Shown here: positions 20,487 to 33,500 of the stretch, in pieces | Layout: every line of letters starts with the position of its first letter | How positions within the stretch are numbered: position 1 is the first letter of the stretch | DNA from: Chionoecetes opilio | Lineage: Eukaryota; Arthropoda; Malacostraca; Decapoda; Majidae | Length of the DNA stretch: 64,000 nt | Assembly (NCBI GenBank): GCA_016584305.1 | Contig: JACEEZ010026245.1 | Span: 255,394 to 319,393 of the forward strand | Direction: 5' to 3' | Notes under the pieces: generated by a model | What the model was told of the DNA's origin: nothing | Database searches by the model: none | The model's input: the letters and a program-made list of their open reading frames with translations, nothing else | Program-made: the position numbers and the translations under genes

Positions 20487-21136
20487 GTATTATTCTAGTG
20501 TTTGCCCACACTCCCCCTCTCCCACAAAACAAGCTTGGGGACCTGGGGCAATGCGGGATATTTGGCTGGGGTACAAAATATGCGTCGCAACCACATAGTT
20601 TTTGAGTTAGGGGTGTTGTAAAAACTCCCTAGATCCAGGGGAAATTCTTTGGATTTCTTCTGAGTCCAGAGACGTGTGAACCTGACGATCCTCACAGAAT
20701 GATGACCGAAGTGTCGAGACCCCCAACCCCCCGCTAGGAGGTTAGGCTAGATTTGTTTAGGTTAGGTCAGATTTGGTTAGTTTAGGGTAGATTATATTTG
20801 GGTAGGTTAGTTTAGATTTGGTTAGGTTAGGTTAGATTTGGTTAGGTTAGCTTAGGTTAGATTTGATTCGGTTAGGTTAGCTTAGGTTAGATTTGGTTAG
20901 GTTAGTTTAGCGGTGGGTCAAGCACCCCGCTAGGTTAGGTTAATTTTGGTTAGGCAAATTTCTCTAGATTTAAGGAAATTACCCTAGATCTAGGGAATTT
21001 TACCCCCTTACACAACTCTTAAATTACGTGTTTCTGACGCATAATTTGTTCCCCACCTGAAAACCCCGCACTCCCACAGGTCCCCAAACTTGTTTGGGGG
21101 AAGTGGGAGAGTATGGGCAAACACTAGAATTTTACC
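20487..21136. mobile_element. Foldback element with telomere-like core
   Basis: Arms GGTATTATTCTAGTGTTTGC and GCAAACACTAGAATTTTACC are inverted, with further pairing through TCCCACAAAACAAGCTTGGG. The loop (20730-20940) is a degenerate run of GGTTAGGTTAG and GATTTGGTTAG units. Confidence 0.7.
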
Positions 21137-21307
21137 TTAATTTCTGCCGGGTGTTGCAGGGGCTAGAAATGGTGCCCGTGGTCAGCTCTACGAGTTGAGG
21201 ACGGTGACAACCACGTGGCTTGTAATGCTGTAGTGCTGCAACCCTTAGCGGGCCAAGCATTGCTCACAAAAACTTTCGCCTGGTGCCGAGCAAATTTGTA
21301 ATTTTTT

Positions 21308-21493
21308 GGTAAAAATGGACGATGACTGCGCGGTCATTTTCTGAGACACTGACCTTTTTTTTCTGGACAGAAAGGAGTGCTTTTTCAGATGGAGATATTT
21401 TTATTTTCCGGAAACCTGAGAAAAAGTTTTTCTTTATAATTTTCACCAAACCCTCAGGCGGCAGTGACCGCGCAGTTCTCGTCCATTATAACC
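21308..21493. mobile_element. Short foldback element
   Basis: GGTAAAAATGGACGATGACT on the left is matched by CGTCCATTATAACC on the right, with CTGCGCGGTCA / TGACCGCGCAG inverted between. Related sequence lies at 5748-6140. Confidence 0.6.
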
Positions 21494-21659
21494 TTTTATT
21501 TGCTGAAAAGTGTGTAAAATTATTAGAAAACACATAATTGATACATTTTAGGGCACTCGTGGAGATGTGTGGTCCCGTCACTGATTTCCCACGTGGTCTG
21601 ATTTGCCAGATATGTTTTTTTCATGCAGTCACGGTGCACTGTTACCACGCCGGGAGAGT

Positions 21660-21704
21660 AGTCCCTCCCCCCCTCTCTCTCTCTCTCTCCTTCCTTTCCT
21701 CTCT

Positions 21705-21782
<78 letters not shown>

Positions 21783-21810
21783 TCCTTTCCCTTCTCCTCT
21801 CTCTCTCTCT

Positions 21811-21881
<71 letters not shown>

Positions 21882-21920
21882 TTCTCCTCCTTCTCTCTCT
21901 CTCTTCTCTCTCTCTCTCTC

Positions 21921-22005
<85 letters not shown>

Positions 22006-22172
22006 TTCCTTTCCCTTCTCTTTCTCCTTTCTCTCTCTCTCTCGTGGAGGATGAAGAGGGAGAAGGAAGAGGAGGAGGAGGGAGAAGAAATAGTAGATGA
22101 AAAAGAAAGAAAGGAGAGAGAGAGAGAAAAAGGAGAGAGAGAGAGAAAAAGGAGAGAGAGAGAGAGAGGGGA
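21660..22172. repeat. (CT)n tract of about 380 bp followed by GA-rich tract
   Basis: Interrupted (CT)n from 21670 to 22043, then GA-rich AGGAGAGAGAGAG units to 22172. The 200-plus-residue open frames here (Arg-Glu or Ser-Leu repeats) have no coding meaning. Confidence 0.95.
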
Positions 22173-22775
22173 GATCCGCAGCAGACCTTTTTCTCCTGCA
22201 CTCTGCAGCCTGGAACCACTCCCTAGATCGGGGCGAAGACATCTTCGTCGTCGCCCTTGACATCGCTGGTGCCTTTGATAGGGTGTGGCATCAGGGCATC
22301 ACTACCAAGCTGAGAAGCCTGGGGATCTGTGGGGACCTGTTACACCTGCAAGATTACCTCCACGAAAGAACTCTGCGCGTGGTGGTGAATGGCCACACCT
22401 CCTCTGAAAATGCTATCAAAGCCAGTGTCCCTCAAGGAAGTGTACTCGGCCCATTACTATGGAACGTTTACTTCAACGACATCCTGCAGCTGATTCCTGA
22501 GGCAAGAGCGTACGCAGACGACTGTACTCTCACATTCACCTGTGAGAGGAGTGACCGCCACAACACAGTCATTCGCATCAACCAGACACTGCAGAGCATC
22601 GCCTCCTGGGGCAAGAGATGGCAAGTCACCTTTGCACCAGACAAGACCCAAGCCGTCCTCATCTCCCGCAGGCAAGACGCAGTCAACTGGGACCAACATG
22701 CCATTCTCCTGGAAGGCAGAAAAATACACCTCCAGGAGTCAGTCAACATTCTAGGGGTGGAGTCACTCCAAGGTG
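22173..22775 (+). pseudogene. Non-LTR retrotransposon reverse-transcriptase fragment
   Basis: One plus frame encodes about 200 residues of an RT domain: ALDIAGAFDRVWH (first catalytic Asp), PQGSVLGPLLWNVYFNDI and the AYADDCTL catalytic motif, followed by SWGKRWQVTFAPDKTQAV. The order fits jockey/CR1-like LINEs. The 5' end begins abruptly at the GA-rich tract and the frame closes after about NILGVE; endonuclease and C-terminal parts are missing. It is a truncated, probably dead copy, though its RT core is uninterrupted. Confidence 0.9.
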
Positions 22776-23125
22776 TGTCTGTCACGAGTGTCCATTTTGG
22801 GACTCACTTCTCATTATTTCCGTGATTTTTAGGCGCCAGATTTTTCCGCGCTCAAGGGCAGGGTCTTAAACCCTGCTCAAGGGGACTCGCCGAACCAACT
22901 TTGGAGGTCCGTAGAATGTGGTTTTAGGGCACTAAGGAGGCTGAGGGCGTGGGTTCCAGGAGATTGGAGTGCATAGAGGTCTGCAGAGGTACGAGTTATG
23001 AGGGGCTGTGCGAGCCTGCGAGCCGAGCTATGTTTACAAAAATTTTGAAGTTTCGTGTTTTGACGCACAAAAATATTTTAATTGATTGATTGATTGAGCT
23101 TCCCTTGAATGAACTTCGGTATTAT

Positions 23126-23467
23126 TCCAGATGAACACCGAACTCACTTTGGTGGACGAAACTATTTTTTTCTGGTGTATTTTTATGTGTTTTGAATGAA
23201 TCTGCTAACCATTTTTGTTGCAATTTTTTTTTTTTTTTTTCTTAGGTAGATAAAGGTAATTTTTTATTTATTTTATTTTTTATAGTTAGGTTAGGTTAGG
23301 TTAGGTTGAGGTTAAATTTTGTTGTTGTCATTTTTGCACAATAAATAAATAAATAAATAAATAAATATTTGCGACAGAAACGGTTAGCAGATTCCTTCAA
23401 AACACACAAGAACACACCAGAAAAAAATAGTTTCGTCCACCAAAGTGCGTTCGGTGTTCATCTGGAA
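23126..23467. mobile_element. Foldback element with TTAGG-type core
   Basis: Arms CCAGATGAACACCGAACTCA and TTCGGTGTTCATCTGG are inverted, with GAATCTGCTAACC and GGTTAGCAGATTC further in. The loop contains GGTTAGGTTAGGTTAGG and an AAAT run. Confidence 0.8.
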
Positions 23468-23589
23468 ATTGACCTGAACTTCCACTCCAGCAGCTCTCCG
23501 CAATGCCTCACCACCTCAGACACACGCTGCCCCTTGTCATGCATTGTGGCAAGGCAGATAACCCTGAATATAACTTTTGTTTGGGTTAC

Positions 23590-23642
23590 AGGAACTACCA
23601 CGTGTAGGTCTCACAGCCTCTTGTAGCTTCCTTATGTTCTTA
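23590..23642 (+). mobile_element. LINE-A tail fragment
   Basis: CAGGAACTACCACGTGTAGG to TTCCTTATGTTCTTATG, followed directly by the acceptor-like CTTTCAG at 23651. Confidence 0.65.
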
Positions 23643-23797
23643 TGCTTTCAGAGTGTCATTAGCATCAAGGAAGACATGAACAGCTATTATCATGTATTGT
23701 GGCAAGGGATATAAGTCATATAAACATGAATCACCATATATATAACAAGACTAACCATAATCTATTTCTCTACAGTGTCCCTAGCCTCCGTGAAGCC

Positions 23798-25437
23798 ATG
23801 AACTGCGAGGGTGGCAGCGGGTGCATAGGCCTGACTGGTGGCGGTGGTGGGGGGGCGAAGGGCCGGGGGGGCCACGGGCGGGGGGCTCAGCGGTCGAGGG
23901 GGCGTGGGCGAGGCAGGGCGGCGGGGGGGCCCATGCACATCCCTGACGACCTGGTGGATCCCTGCAAGGTGTTCGTGTCCAACCTGCGGCCCCAGGTGAG
24001 TCCCCTCTCGGCTAAGATCACAAGTATACCCTATGTACTATATGCACTTTGCTACTATGTCACCTAATGGCCTATATTATGTATTTTTTGTTTTGCTCTA
24101 GTACTTAAGTTAACTCTTTGTCTTGTTGTTGTTGCTTTTTTTTGTCTGTATGCCTCCAGGCGATCATAAAATCATTATTATTATTATTATTATTATTATA
24201 GAGCATAGTATAAGGCTAAGGGCTTGTTGAAGGGTGCAAGGGATGTGTAGGCAGTTCTGAAGGGTGATAATATATATACACCAAGAAGGGACTGGGGATA
24301 TAGCACTCTGATGGATGATAGGGATGGCTAAGGTTTAATACGTTACTGGAAAGTTGTGGTGGTGGTGGTGGTGGTGTATGTTGTGTGGCATGCTTTGTCA
24401 GGTTTTTGAGGCTACCTGTTCTGGGTAGGGATTTAACTTGTGGTGTGGTATACAGGTACGTAGGCCTCCATGTATATTGAAATGTTTGCAGGTGTGAGAG
24501 CCTGGTACAATTGACACCAACAATTGTGCTGCCGTTAAACTGATGAATGTATAGTTCTTAATTGCTCATAAGTGAAAACAAAATATGTATTTCTATGGCA
24601 AGTTAAGTGTCCTTACTTATAGTGTGATGCAAAATTTCATGCCAATATTAATCTATATCTGTTTTTTTGCAGTTTATAAGTCTAATGTTCGGGTGTTTCA
24701 GTTGAATTGTGTTTTTTACCGCTTGTTGTGGCTCTAAAGTTTGAAAGTCCCACCAGGCCACACTATGAAATCAGCCTTTTATAGTTTTTTTTAAAGTTAA
24801 AACTATAAAATCTGCCTTTTTTTTAAAACTAAAGCAAAAAAAACTATAGTTTTTGGGTTCTAAAGCCTTTAAAAAACCCCATAAAGGCAGATTATAGTTT
24901 TTGGCACTTTCAAAGGTGTTTTAGGCGTTTTGAAGGAAAACGATTTTTGTTTTATATCTAAAAAAATACTTGAAGGATTAGATGATAACGTTTCGTTACA
25001 TTTTAGGAATTATGATTAGGTTGATCAGTAATTTTTGGCTGGTTGACGGATTTTTAAGGTAATGTTCTGTAGATTAACGGGCTACCACACTAGGCCTCAT
25101 GTAATTGAAAGTTTGCAGGTGTGAGAGCCAGGTACAATTTACACCAACAATTGTGCTGCCTTGAAACATAGGATGAAATGGTATCAGTTCTTTATTGCTC
25201 ATAAGTGAAAAGCAAAATATGTATTTCTATGGCAAAGTGAAGTGGTCCTTTCTTTATTAGTGTGATGCAAACATTTCAGTCCAAGAATTAATCTTATATA
25301 CTGTTTTGTGATGACAGTCTATAAGTCAGTAATGTGTCGGGTGTTGTGGTGTGGTGTGTGGCAGGTTTAGACAGGTTTTTGAATTGACATGTTCCTGGTA
25401 TATAACCGCTGTGGTGTGTGTGTGTCACTACTACTAC

Positions 25438-25468
<31 letters not shown>

Positions 25469-27534
25469 GCAGGTGTCTGTGGCCATGCTGCAGGAGGCGT
25501 TGTCTCACTACGCGGCGGTGGAGAAGGTCACCATCATCAAGGACAAGAACACCAAGCGCAGCAAAGGCTACGGCTTTGTCAAGGTCAAGACACAGGAGGA
25601 CGTGGCCAGGTGAGTGGCTGTGTCAGACAGACACACAGACAGACACCCAGACACACAGACAGACACATAGATAGACACATAGACAGACACACATGCAGAC
25701 AGACAGATACACACACACAGACAGACACACAGATATACACACACAGACAGACACACAGACAGACAGATACACACACACAGACAGACACACAGATATACAC
25801 ACAGACAGACACACATGCAGACAGACATGAACAGACGTACACACAGACAGACACACAGATATACACACAGACAGACACAGACAACACACAGACAGACACA
25901 CATGCAGACAGACAGATACACACACACAGACAGACACACAGATATACACACAGACAGACACACACACACAGACAGACACACATGCAGACAGACAGATACA
26001 CACACACAGACAGACACACAGATATACACACACAGACAGACACACAGACAGACACACATGCAGACAGGATACACACACACAGACAGACACACAGATATAC
26101 ACACAGACAGACAACACAGACAGTACAACACAACACACACAGACAGACACACAGATAACCACAGATACACACACAGACAGACACACAGAAACACACGACA
26201 GAAAAAGATACACACACACAGACAGACACACAGATATACACACAGATAGACACACAGACAGACACACATGCAGACAGACAGATACACAGACAGACACACA
26301 GATATACACACACAGACAGACACACATGCAGACAGACAGATACACACACACAGACAGACACACAGACATACAGACAGACAGACACACACATAGACAGACA
26401 CACAGACAGACAGACAGTGAAGGCATAGATAGATAGACAGAGGAGTAGATATAAAGATTGCCAAAAACTTTAAAGAACTAAAAAATTCAGTTTGAAGTGT
26501 TAGGAGGTGAGTGAGTGAGTGAATGAATAGATGGAGAGACCGAGGCGCCAAAACAAAGACATAAAATTAGCCCAATAAAGAGGAGAATAAGAGACAGACA
26601 GAGAGAAGCAATGTGTAGGAATAGATGTTAAAAGGTTAAAATTAAAATGTAGTAAATATTGTAAAAGTATAAATAAAGTAAGATATAAAAGTAGCCTAAA
26701 TATAAGTCAGTTTGCAGTGTCAATACCGATCCTTCCCTCTTTGTGGCGAGATGGGCAGACAAGAGGAGGCAAAATAAGATAGCCATAAGAAATAGACAGA
26801 TAGATAGATAGATAAATACAGGTTGAAGTTCCCAAACTCGGCATCCCAAGACTCGGCAACACCCAAAACTCGGCTATGGTTCCGGATTTTTCCAAAACAC
26901 GGCAGAACACCCAAAACCCTGGGCGTAGTTGCCGGGTCGGCCGCTGGGTGCCACCACACTAGGCCGCTGGGTTTCTCCCGCCGATTTGTTTGTTGTTATT
27001 GTTCAGTGGTGTTGTCACTGTAGAGTTGTGTACACTGTTATTTTGTGTGATTTTGTTATTTTGTCATGCTTTTTTTCCCCTTAATATATCTACGTTCTAA
27101 AAGTCGGAAAATTCCATTACTCGGCTCGGCGCTGGTCCCGAGGTTGCCGAGTTTGGGAACTTCAACCTGTATATATAAATGGATAAAAATAGCCCAAATA
27201 TTAGTCTGTGTGCAGTGTTGGGCGGTGAGTGAGGGAGTGTAGGCATGGAGGGAAAGACAGAGAAGCTAAAACTAAATATAATAATAGCCCAAATAGGAGC
27301 CAGTTTGCAGTGTGAGTACCAGTGTTTAAAGTGTTAGTAGCTAAGTATTAATTATCCGACCTTGGGGGGACCGAAGGTAGGTCGGATAATTGGAATAGTT
27401 GGATGTTCGGATATCACAGTAACCATAAACGTAAGGACAAAATGGTATAGAACATAAAAGATGCAGCTCTTGAAGGCCGAGCCAGTGGTAGACGCCAAAG
27501 TAAAATTCATGCATAAATAAAGCCACAAATCAAT

Positions 27535-27581
<47 letters not shown>

Positions 27582-30500
27582 ATAAATGGCCAAAACAAGA
27601 CACAATGTGGTGGTGAAAAAAGTCGGTTGTTTGGACAAGTCGGATGTTTGGAGGTCGGATGTTGGGAATTTGGCTGTACTCCCTTATGGCAAGATGGAAA
27701 GACAAGAGTTACAATATACTAAAATACATGGAACAATAGACCAAACAGACATCAGTTTGAAGTATTAGTACCTGACCAATCCTTCCCTTCCTCCACCACG
27801 CTCCTTCCAGACTCCTAGCTCTGTGTGACGCCGACCGCTACATCCAGGGCCGCGAGATGACCCTGCAGGTGGCCAAGAAGAAGATCAGCCTGCCCGGCGA
27901 CGACAGTTACGTCCGCCGCCCGCTGCCCGACCGAGAGTTTGACCTGAGCCCCCCCGACCCCGCCCTGCCCTCCGCCCACAGGCTGGTAGACGACGTCATG
28001 TTCAAGATCCTCAGCTACCTGCCCATCAGGGTGGTGGTGCGCTGCGAGGGAGGTGAGGAGGAGGAGGAGCTATATTGCTGCAGCTTATAACAGTGAGGGG
28101 CTGTAGGCTTCTATGCTACTCCTTATAACAGTACACAGTTGCAGAGTTCTTAAAGATTTCCAGTTACGTATAGATTGGTGAGAAAATTGGTGATTGGCTG
28201 TGTGAGGGAGGTGAGGGGGCTGTGTGAGGGGCTTCAGTGGTGGTCCTTATAACAGTGAGGGGCTTCAGTGGTAGTCCTTATAACAGTGAGGGGCTTCAGT
28301 GGTAGTCCTTATAACAGTGAGGGGCTGCTTGAGGGGCTTCAGTGGTGGTCCTTATAACAGTGAGGGGCTTCAGTGGTAGTCCTTATAACAGTGAGGGGCT
28401 TCAGTGGTAGTCCTTATAACAGTGGGGGCTGCTTGAGGGGCTTCAGTGGTGGTCCTTATAACAGTGAGGGGCTGTGTGAGGGGCTTCAGTGGTAGTCCTT
28501 ATAACAGTGAGGGGCTTCAGTGGTGGTCCTTATAACAGTGAGGGCTGTGTGAGGGGCTTCAGTGGTAGTCCTTATAACAGTGAGGGGCTTCAGTGGTGGT
28601 CCTTATAACAGTGGGGGGCTGCTTGAGGGGCTTCAGTGGTAGTCCTTATAACAGTGAGGGGCTTCAGTGGTAGTCCTTATAACACGTGAGGGGCTTCAGT
28701 GGTGGTCCTTATAACAGTGAGGGCTGTGTGAGGGGCTTCAGTGGTAGTCCTTATAACAGTGAGGGGCTGTGTGAGGGGCTTCAGTGGTAGTCCTTATAAC
28801 AGTGAGGGGCTTCAGTGGTAGTCCTTATAACAGTGGGGGCTGCTTGAGGGGCTTCAGTGGTGGTCCTTATAACAGTGAGGGGCTTCAGTGGTAGTCCTTA
28901 TAACAGTGAGGGGCTTCAGTGGTGGTCCTTATAACAGTGAGGGGCTGTGTGAGGGGCTTCAGTGGTAGTCCTTATAACAGTGAGGGGCTTCAGTGGTAGT
29001 CCTTATAACAGTGGGGGGCTGCTTGAGGGGCTTCAGTGGTAGTCCTTATAACAGTGAGGGGCTTCAGTGGTGGTCCTTATAACAGTGAGGGGCTTCAGTG
29101 GTAGTCCTTATAACAGTGGGGGGCTGCTTGAGGGGCTTCAGTGGTGGTCCTTATAACAGTGAGGGCTGTGTGAGGGGCTTCAGTGGTAGTCCTTATAACA
29201 GTGAGGGGCTTCAGTGGTGGTCCTTATAACAGTGAGGGGCTGTGTGAGGGGCTTCAGTGGTAGTCCTTATAACAGTGAGGGGCTTCAGTGGTGGTCCTTA
29301 TAACAGTGAGGGGCTGTGTGAGGGGCTTCAGTGGTAGTCCTTATAACAGTGAGGGGCTGTGTGAGGGGCTTCAGTGGTGGTCCTTATAACAGTGAGGGGC
29401 TTCAGTGGTAGTCCTTATAACAGTGAGGGGCTTCAGTGGTAGTCCTTATAACAGTGAGGGGCTTCAGTGGTGGTCCTTATAACAGTGGGGGGCTGCTTGA
29501 GGGGCTTCAGTGGTAGTCCTTATAACAGTGAGGGGCTGCTTGAGGGGCTTCAGTGGTGGTCCTTATAACAGTGAGGGGCTTCAGTGGTAGTCCTTATAAC
29601 AGTGAGGGGCTGCTTGAGGGGCTTCATGGTTGGTCCTTATAACAGTGAGGGCTTCAGTGGTAGTCCTTATAACAGTGAGGGGCTTCAGTGGTGGTCCTTA
29701 TAACAGTGAGGGGCTTCAGTGGTAGTCCTTATAACAGTGAGGGGCTTCAGTGGTAGTCCTTATAACAGTGAGGGGCTTCAGTGGTGGTCCTTATAACAGT
29801 GAGGGGCTGTGTGAGGGGCTTCAGTGGTAGTCCTTATAACAGTGAGGGGCTTCAGTGGTAGTCCTTATAACAGTGAGGGGCTTCAGTGGTAGTCCTTATA
29901 ACAGTGAGGGGCTTCAGTGGTGGTCCTTATAACAGTGAGGGGCTTCAGTGGTAGTCCTTATAACAGTGAGGGGCTTCAGTGGTAGTCCTTATAACAGTGA
30001 GGGGCTTCAGTGGTAGTCCTTATAACAGTGGGGGGCTGTGTGAGGGGCTTCAGTGGTGGTCCTTATAACAGTGAGGGGCTTCAGTGGTAGTCCTTATAAC
30101 AGTGAGGGGCTTCAGTGGTGGTCCTTATAACAGTGAGGGGCTTCAGTGGTAGTCCTTATAACAGTGAGGGGCTTCAGTGGTAGTCCTTATAACAGTGAGG
30201 GGCTTCAGTGGTAGTCCTTATAACAGTGAGGGCTTCAGTGGTAGTCCTTATAACAGTGGGGGGCTGTGTGAGGGGCTTCAGTGGTGGTCCTTATAACAGT
30301 GAGGGGCTTCAGTGGTAGTCCTTATAACAGTGAGGGGCTTCAGTGGTGGTCCTTATAACAGTGAGGGGCTTCAGTGGTAGTCCTTATAACAGTGAGGGGC
30401 TTCAGTGGTAGTCCTTATAACAGTGAGGGGCTTCAGTGGTGGTCCTTATAACAGTGAGGGGCTGTGTGAGGGCTTCAGTGGTAGTCCTTATAACAGTGAG

Positions 30501-33500
30501 GGCTTCAGTGGTAGTCCTTATAACAGTGAGGGGCTTCAGTGGTAGTCCTTATAACAGTGAGGGGCTTCAGTGGTAGTCCTTATAACAGTGAGGGGCTGTG
30601 TGAGGGGCTTCAGTGGTAGTCCTTATAACAGTGAGGGGCTTCAGTGGTAGTCCTTATAACAGTGAGGGCTTCAGTGGTAGTCCTTATAACAGTGAGGGGC
30701 TTCAGTGGTGGTCCTTATAACAGTGAGGGGCTTCAGTGGTAGTCCTTATAACAGTGAGGGGCTTCAGTGGTAGTCCTTATAACAGTGAGGGGCTTCAGTG
30801 GTGGTCCTTATAACAGTGAGGGGCTTCAGTGGTGGTCCTTATAACAGTGAGGGGCTTCAGTGGTGGTCCTTATAACAGTGAGGGGCTTCAGTGGTGGTCC
30901 TTATAACAGTGAGGGGCTTCAGTGGTAGTCCTTATAACAGTGAGGGGCTTCAGTGGTGGTCCTTATAACAGTGAGGGGCTTCAGTGGTAGTCCTTATAAC
31001 AGTGAGGGGCTTCAGTGGTAGTCCTTATAACAGTGAGGGGCTTCAGTGGTGGTCCTTATAACAGTGAGGGGCTGTGTGAGGGGCTTCAGTGGTAGTCCTT
31101 ATAACAGTGAGGGGCTTCAGTGGTGGTCCTTATAACAGTGAGGGGCTTCAGTGGTAGTCCTTATAACAGTGAGGGGCTTCAGTGGTAGTCCTTATAACAG
31201 TGAGGGGCTTCAGTGGTAGTCCTTATAACAGTGAGGGGCTGCTTGAGGGGCTTCAGTGGTGGTCCTTATAACAGTGAGGGGCTTCAGTGGTAGTCCTTAT
31301 AACAGTGAGGGGCTTCAGTGGTAGTCCTTATAACAGTGAGGGGCTGAGTGAGGGGCTTCAGTGGTGGTCCTTATAACAGTGAGGGGCTGCTTGAGGGGCT
31401 TCAGTGGTGGTCCTTATAACAGTGAGGGGCTTCAGTCGTGGTCCTTATAACAGTGAGGGGCTTCAGTGGTGGTCCTTATAACAGTGAGGGGCTTCAGTGG
31501 TAGTCCTTATAACAGTGAGGGGCTGTGTGAGGGGCTTCAGTGGTAGTCCTTATAACAGTGAGGGGCTTCAGTGGTAGTCCTTATAACAGTGAGGGGCTTC
31601 AGTGGTAGTCCTTATAACAGTGAGGGGCTTCAGTGGTGGTCCTTATAACAGTGAGGGCTTCAGTGGTAGTCCTTATAACAGTGAGGGGCTTCAGTGGTAG
31701 TCCTTATAACAGTGGGGGGCTGCTTGAGGGGCTTCAGTGGTGGTCCTTATAACAGTGAGGGGCTGTGTGAAAGGGGTTCAGTGGTAGTCCTTATAACAGT
31801 GAGGGGCTTCAGTGGTAGTCCTTATAACAGTGAGGGCTGTGTGAGGGGCTTCAGTGGTAGTCCTTATAACAGTGAGGGGCTTCAGTGGTAGTCCTTATAA
31901 CAGTGGGGGGCTGTGTGAGGGGCTTCAGTGGTAGTCCTTATAACAGTGAGGGGCTTCAGTGGTAGTCCTTATAACAGTGAGGGGCTTCAGTGGTGGTCCT
32001 TATAACAGTGAGGGGCTTCAGTGGTGGTCCTTATAACAGTGAGGGGCTTCAGTGGTGGTCCTTATAACAGTGAGGGGCTTCAGTGGTGGTCCTTATAACA
32101 GTGAGGGGCTGTGTGAGGGGCTTCAGTGGTGGTCCTTATAACAGTGGGGGGCTGTGTGAGGGGCTTCAGTGGTAGTCCTTATAACAGTGAGGGGCTTCAG
32201 TGGTAGTCCTTATAACAGTGGGGGGCTGTGTGAGGGGCTTCAGTGGTAGTCCTTATAACAGTGAGGGGCTTCAGTGGTGGTCCTTATAACAGTGAGGGGC
32301 TTCAGTGGTAGTCCTTATAACAGTGGGGGGCTGTGTGAGGGGCTTCAGTGGTAGTCCTTATAACAGTGAGGGGCTTCAGTGGTGGTCCTTATAACAGTGA
32401 GGGGCTTCAGTGGTAGTCCTTATAACAGTGAGGGGCTGTGTGAGGGCTTCAGTGGTAGTCCTTATAACAGTGAGGGGCTTCAGTGGTAGTCCTTATAACA
32501 GTGAGGGGCTTCAGTGGTAGTCCTTATAACAGTGAGGGGCTTCAGTGGTAGTCCTTATAACAGTGAGGGGCTTCAGTGGTAGTCCTTATAACAGTGAGGG
32601 GCTTCAGTGGTAGTCCTTATAACAGTGAGGGGCTTCAGTGGTAGTCCTTATAACAGTGAGGGGCTTCAGTGGTGGTCCTTATAACAGTGAGGGGCTTCAG
32701 TGGTAGTCCTTATAACAGTGAGGGGCTTCAGTGGTAGTCCTTATAACAGTGAGGGGCTGTGTGAGGGCTTCAGTGGTAGTCCTTATAACAGTGAGGGGCT
32801 TCAGTGGTAGTCCTTATAACAGTGAGGGGCTTCAGTGGTAGTCCTTATAACAGTGAGGGCTGTGTGAGGGGCTTCAGTGGTAGTCCTTATAACAGTGAGG
32901 GGCTTCAGTGGTAGTCCTTATAACAGTGAGGGCTGTGTGAGGGGCTTCAGTGGTGGTCCTTATAACAGTGAGGGGCTGTGTGAGGGGCTTCAGTGGTGGT
33001 CCTTATAACAGTGAGGGGCTGTGTGAGGGGCTTCAGTGGTGGTCCTTATAACATGAGGGGCTTCAGTGGTAGTCCTTATAACAGTGAGGGGCTTCAGTGG
33101 TGGTCCTTATAACAGTGAGGGGCTTCAGTGGTAGTCCTTATAACAGTGAGGGGCTTCAGTGGTGGTCCTTATAACAGTGAGGGGCTTCAGTGGTAGTCCT
33201 TATAACAGTGAGGGGCTGTGTGAGGGCTTCAGTGGTGGTCCTTATAACAGTGAGGGGCTTCAGTGGTAGTCCTTATAACAGTGGGGGGCTGCTTGAGGGC
33301 TTCAGTGGTAGTCCTTATAACAGTGAGGGGCTTCAGTGGTGGTCCTTATAACAGTGAGGGGCTTCAGTGGTAGTCCTTATAACAGTGAGGGGCTTCAGTG
33401 GTGGTCCTTATAACAGTGAGGGGCTTCAGTGGTAGTCCTTATAACAGTGAGGGGCTTCAGTGGTGGTCCTTATAACAGTGAGGGGCTGTGTGAGGGGCTA

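Noticed and set aside
21523..22263. Open frames of 165-246 aa on both strands, Arg/Glu or Ser/Leu repeats
   Set aside because: They are translations of (CT)n/(GA)n; only the RT part from 22173 on has domain content.
25418..26551. Frames of 144-327 aa rich in Thr/Gln/His or Cys/Val
   Set aside because: Products of the ACAGAC array in an intron; no homology expected.
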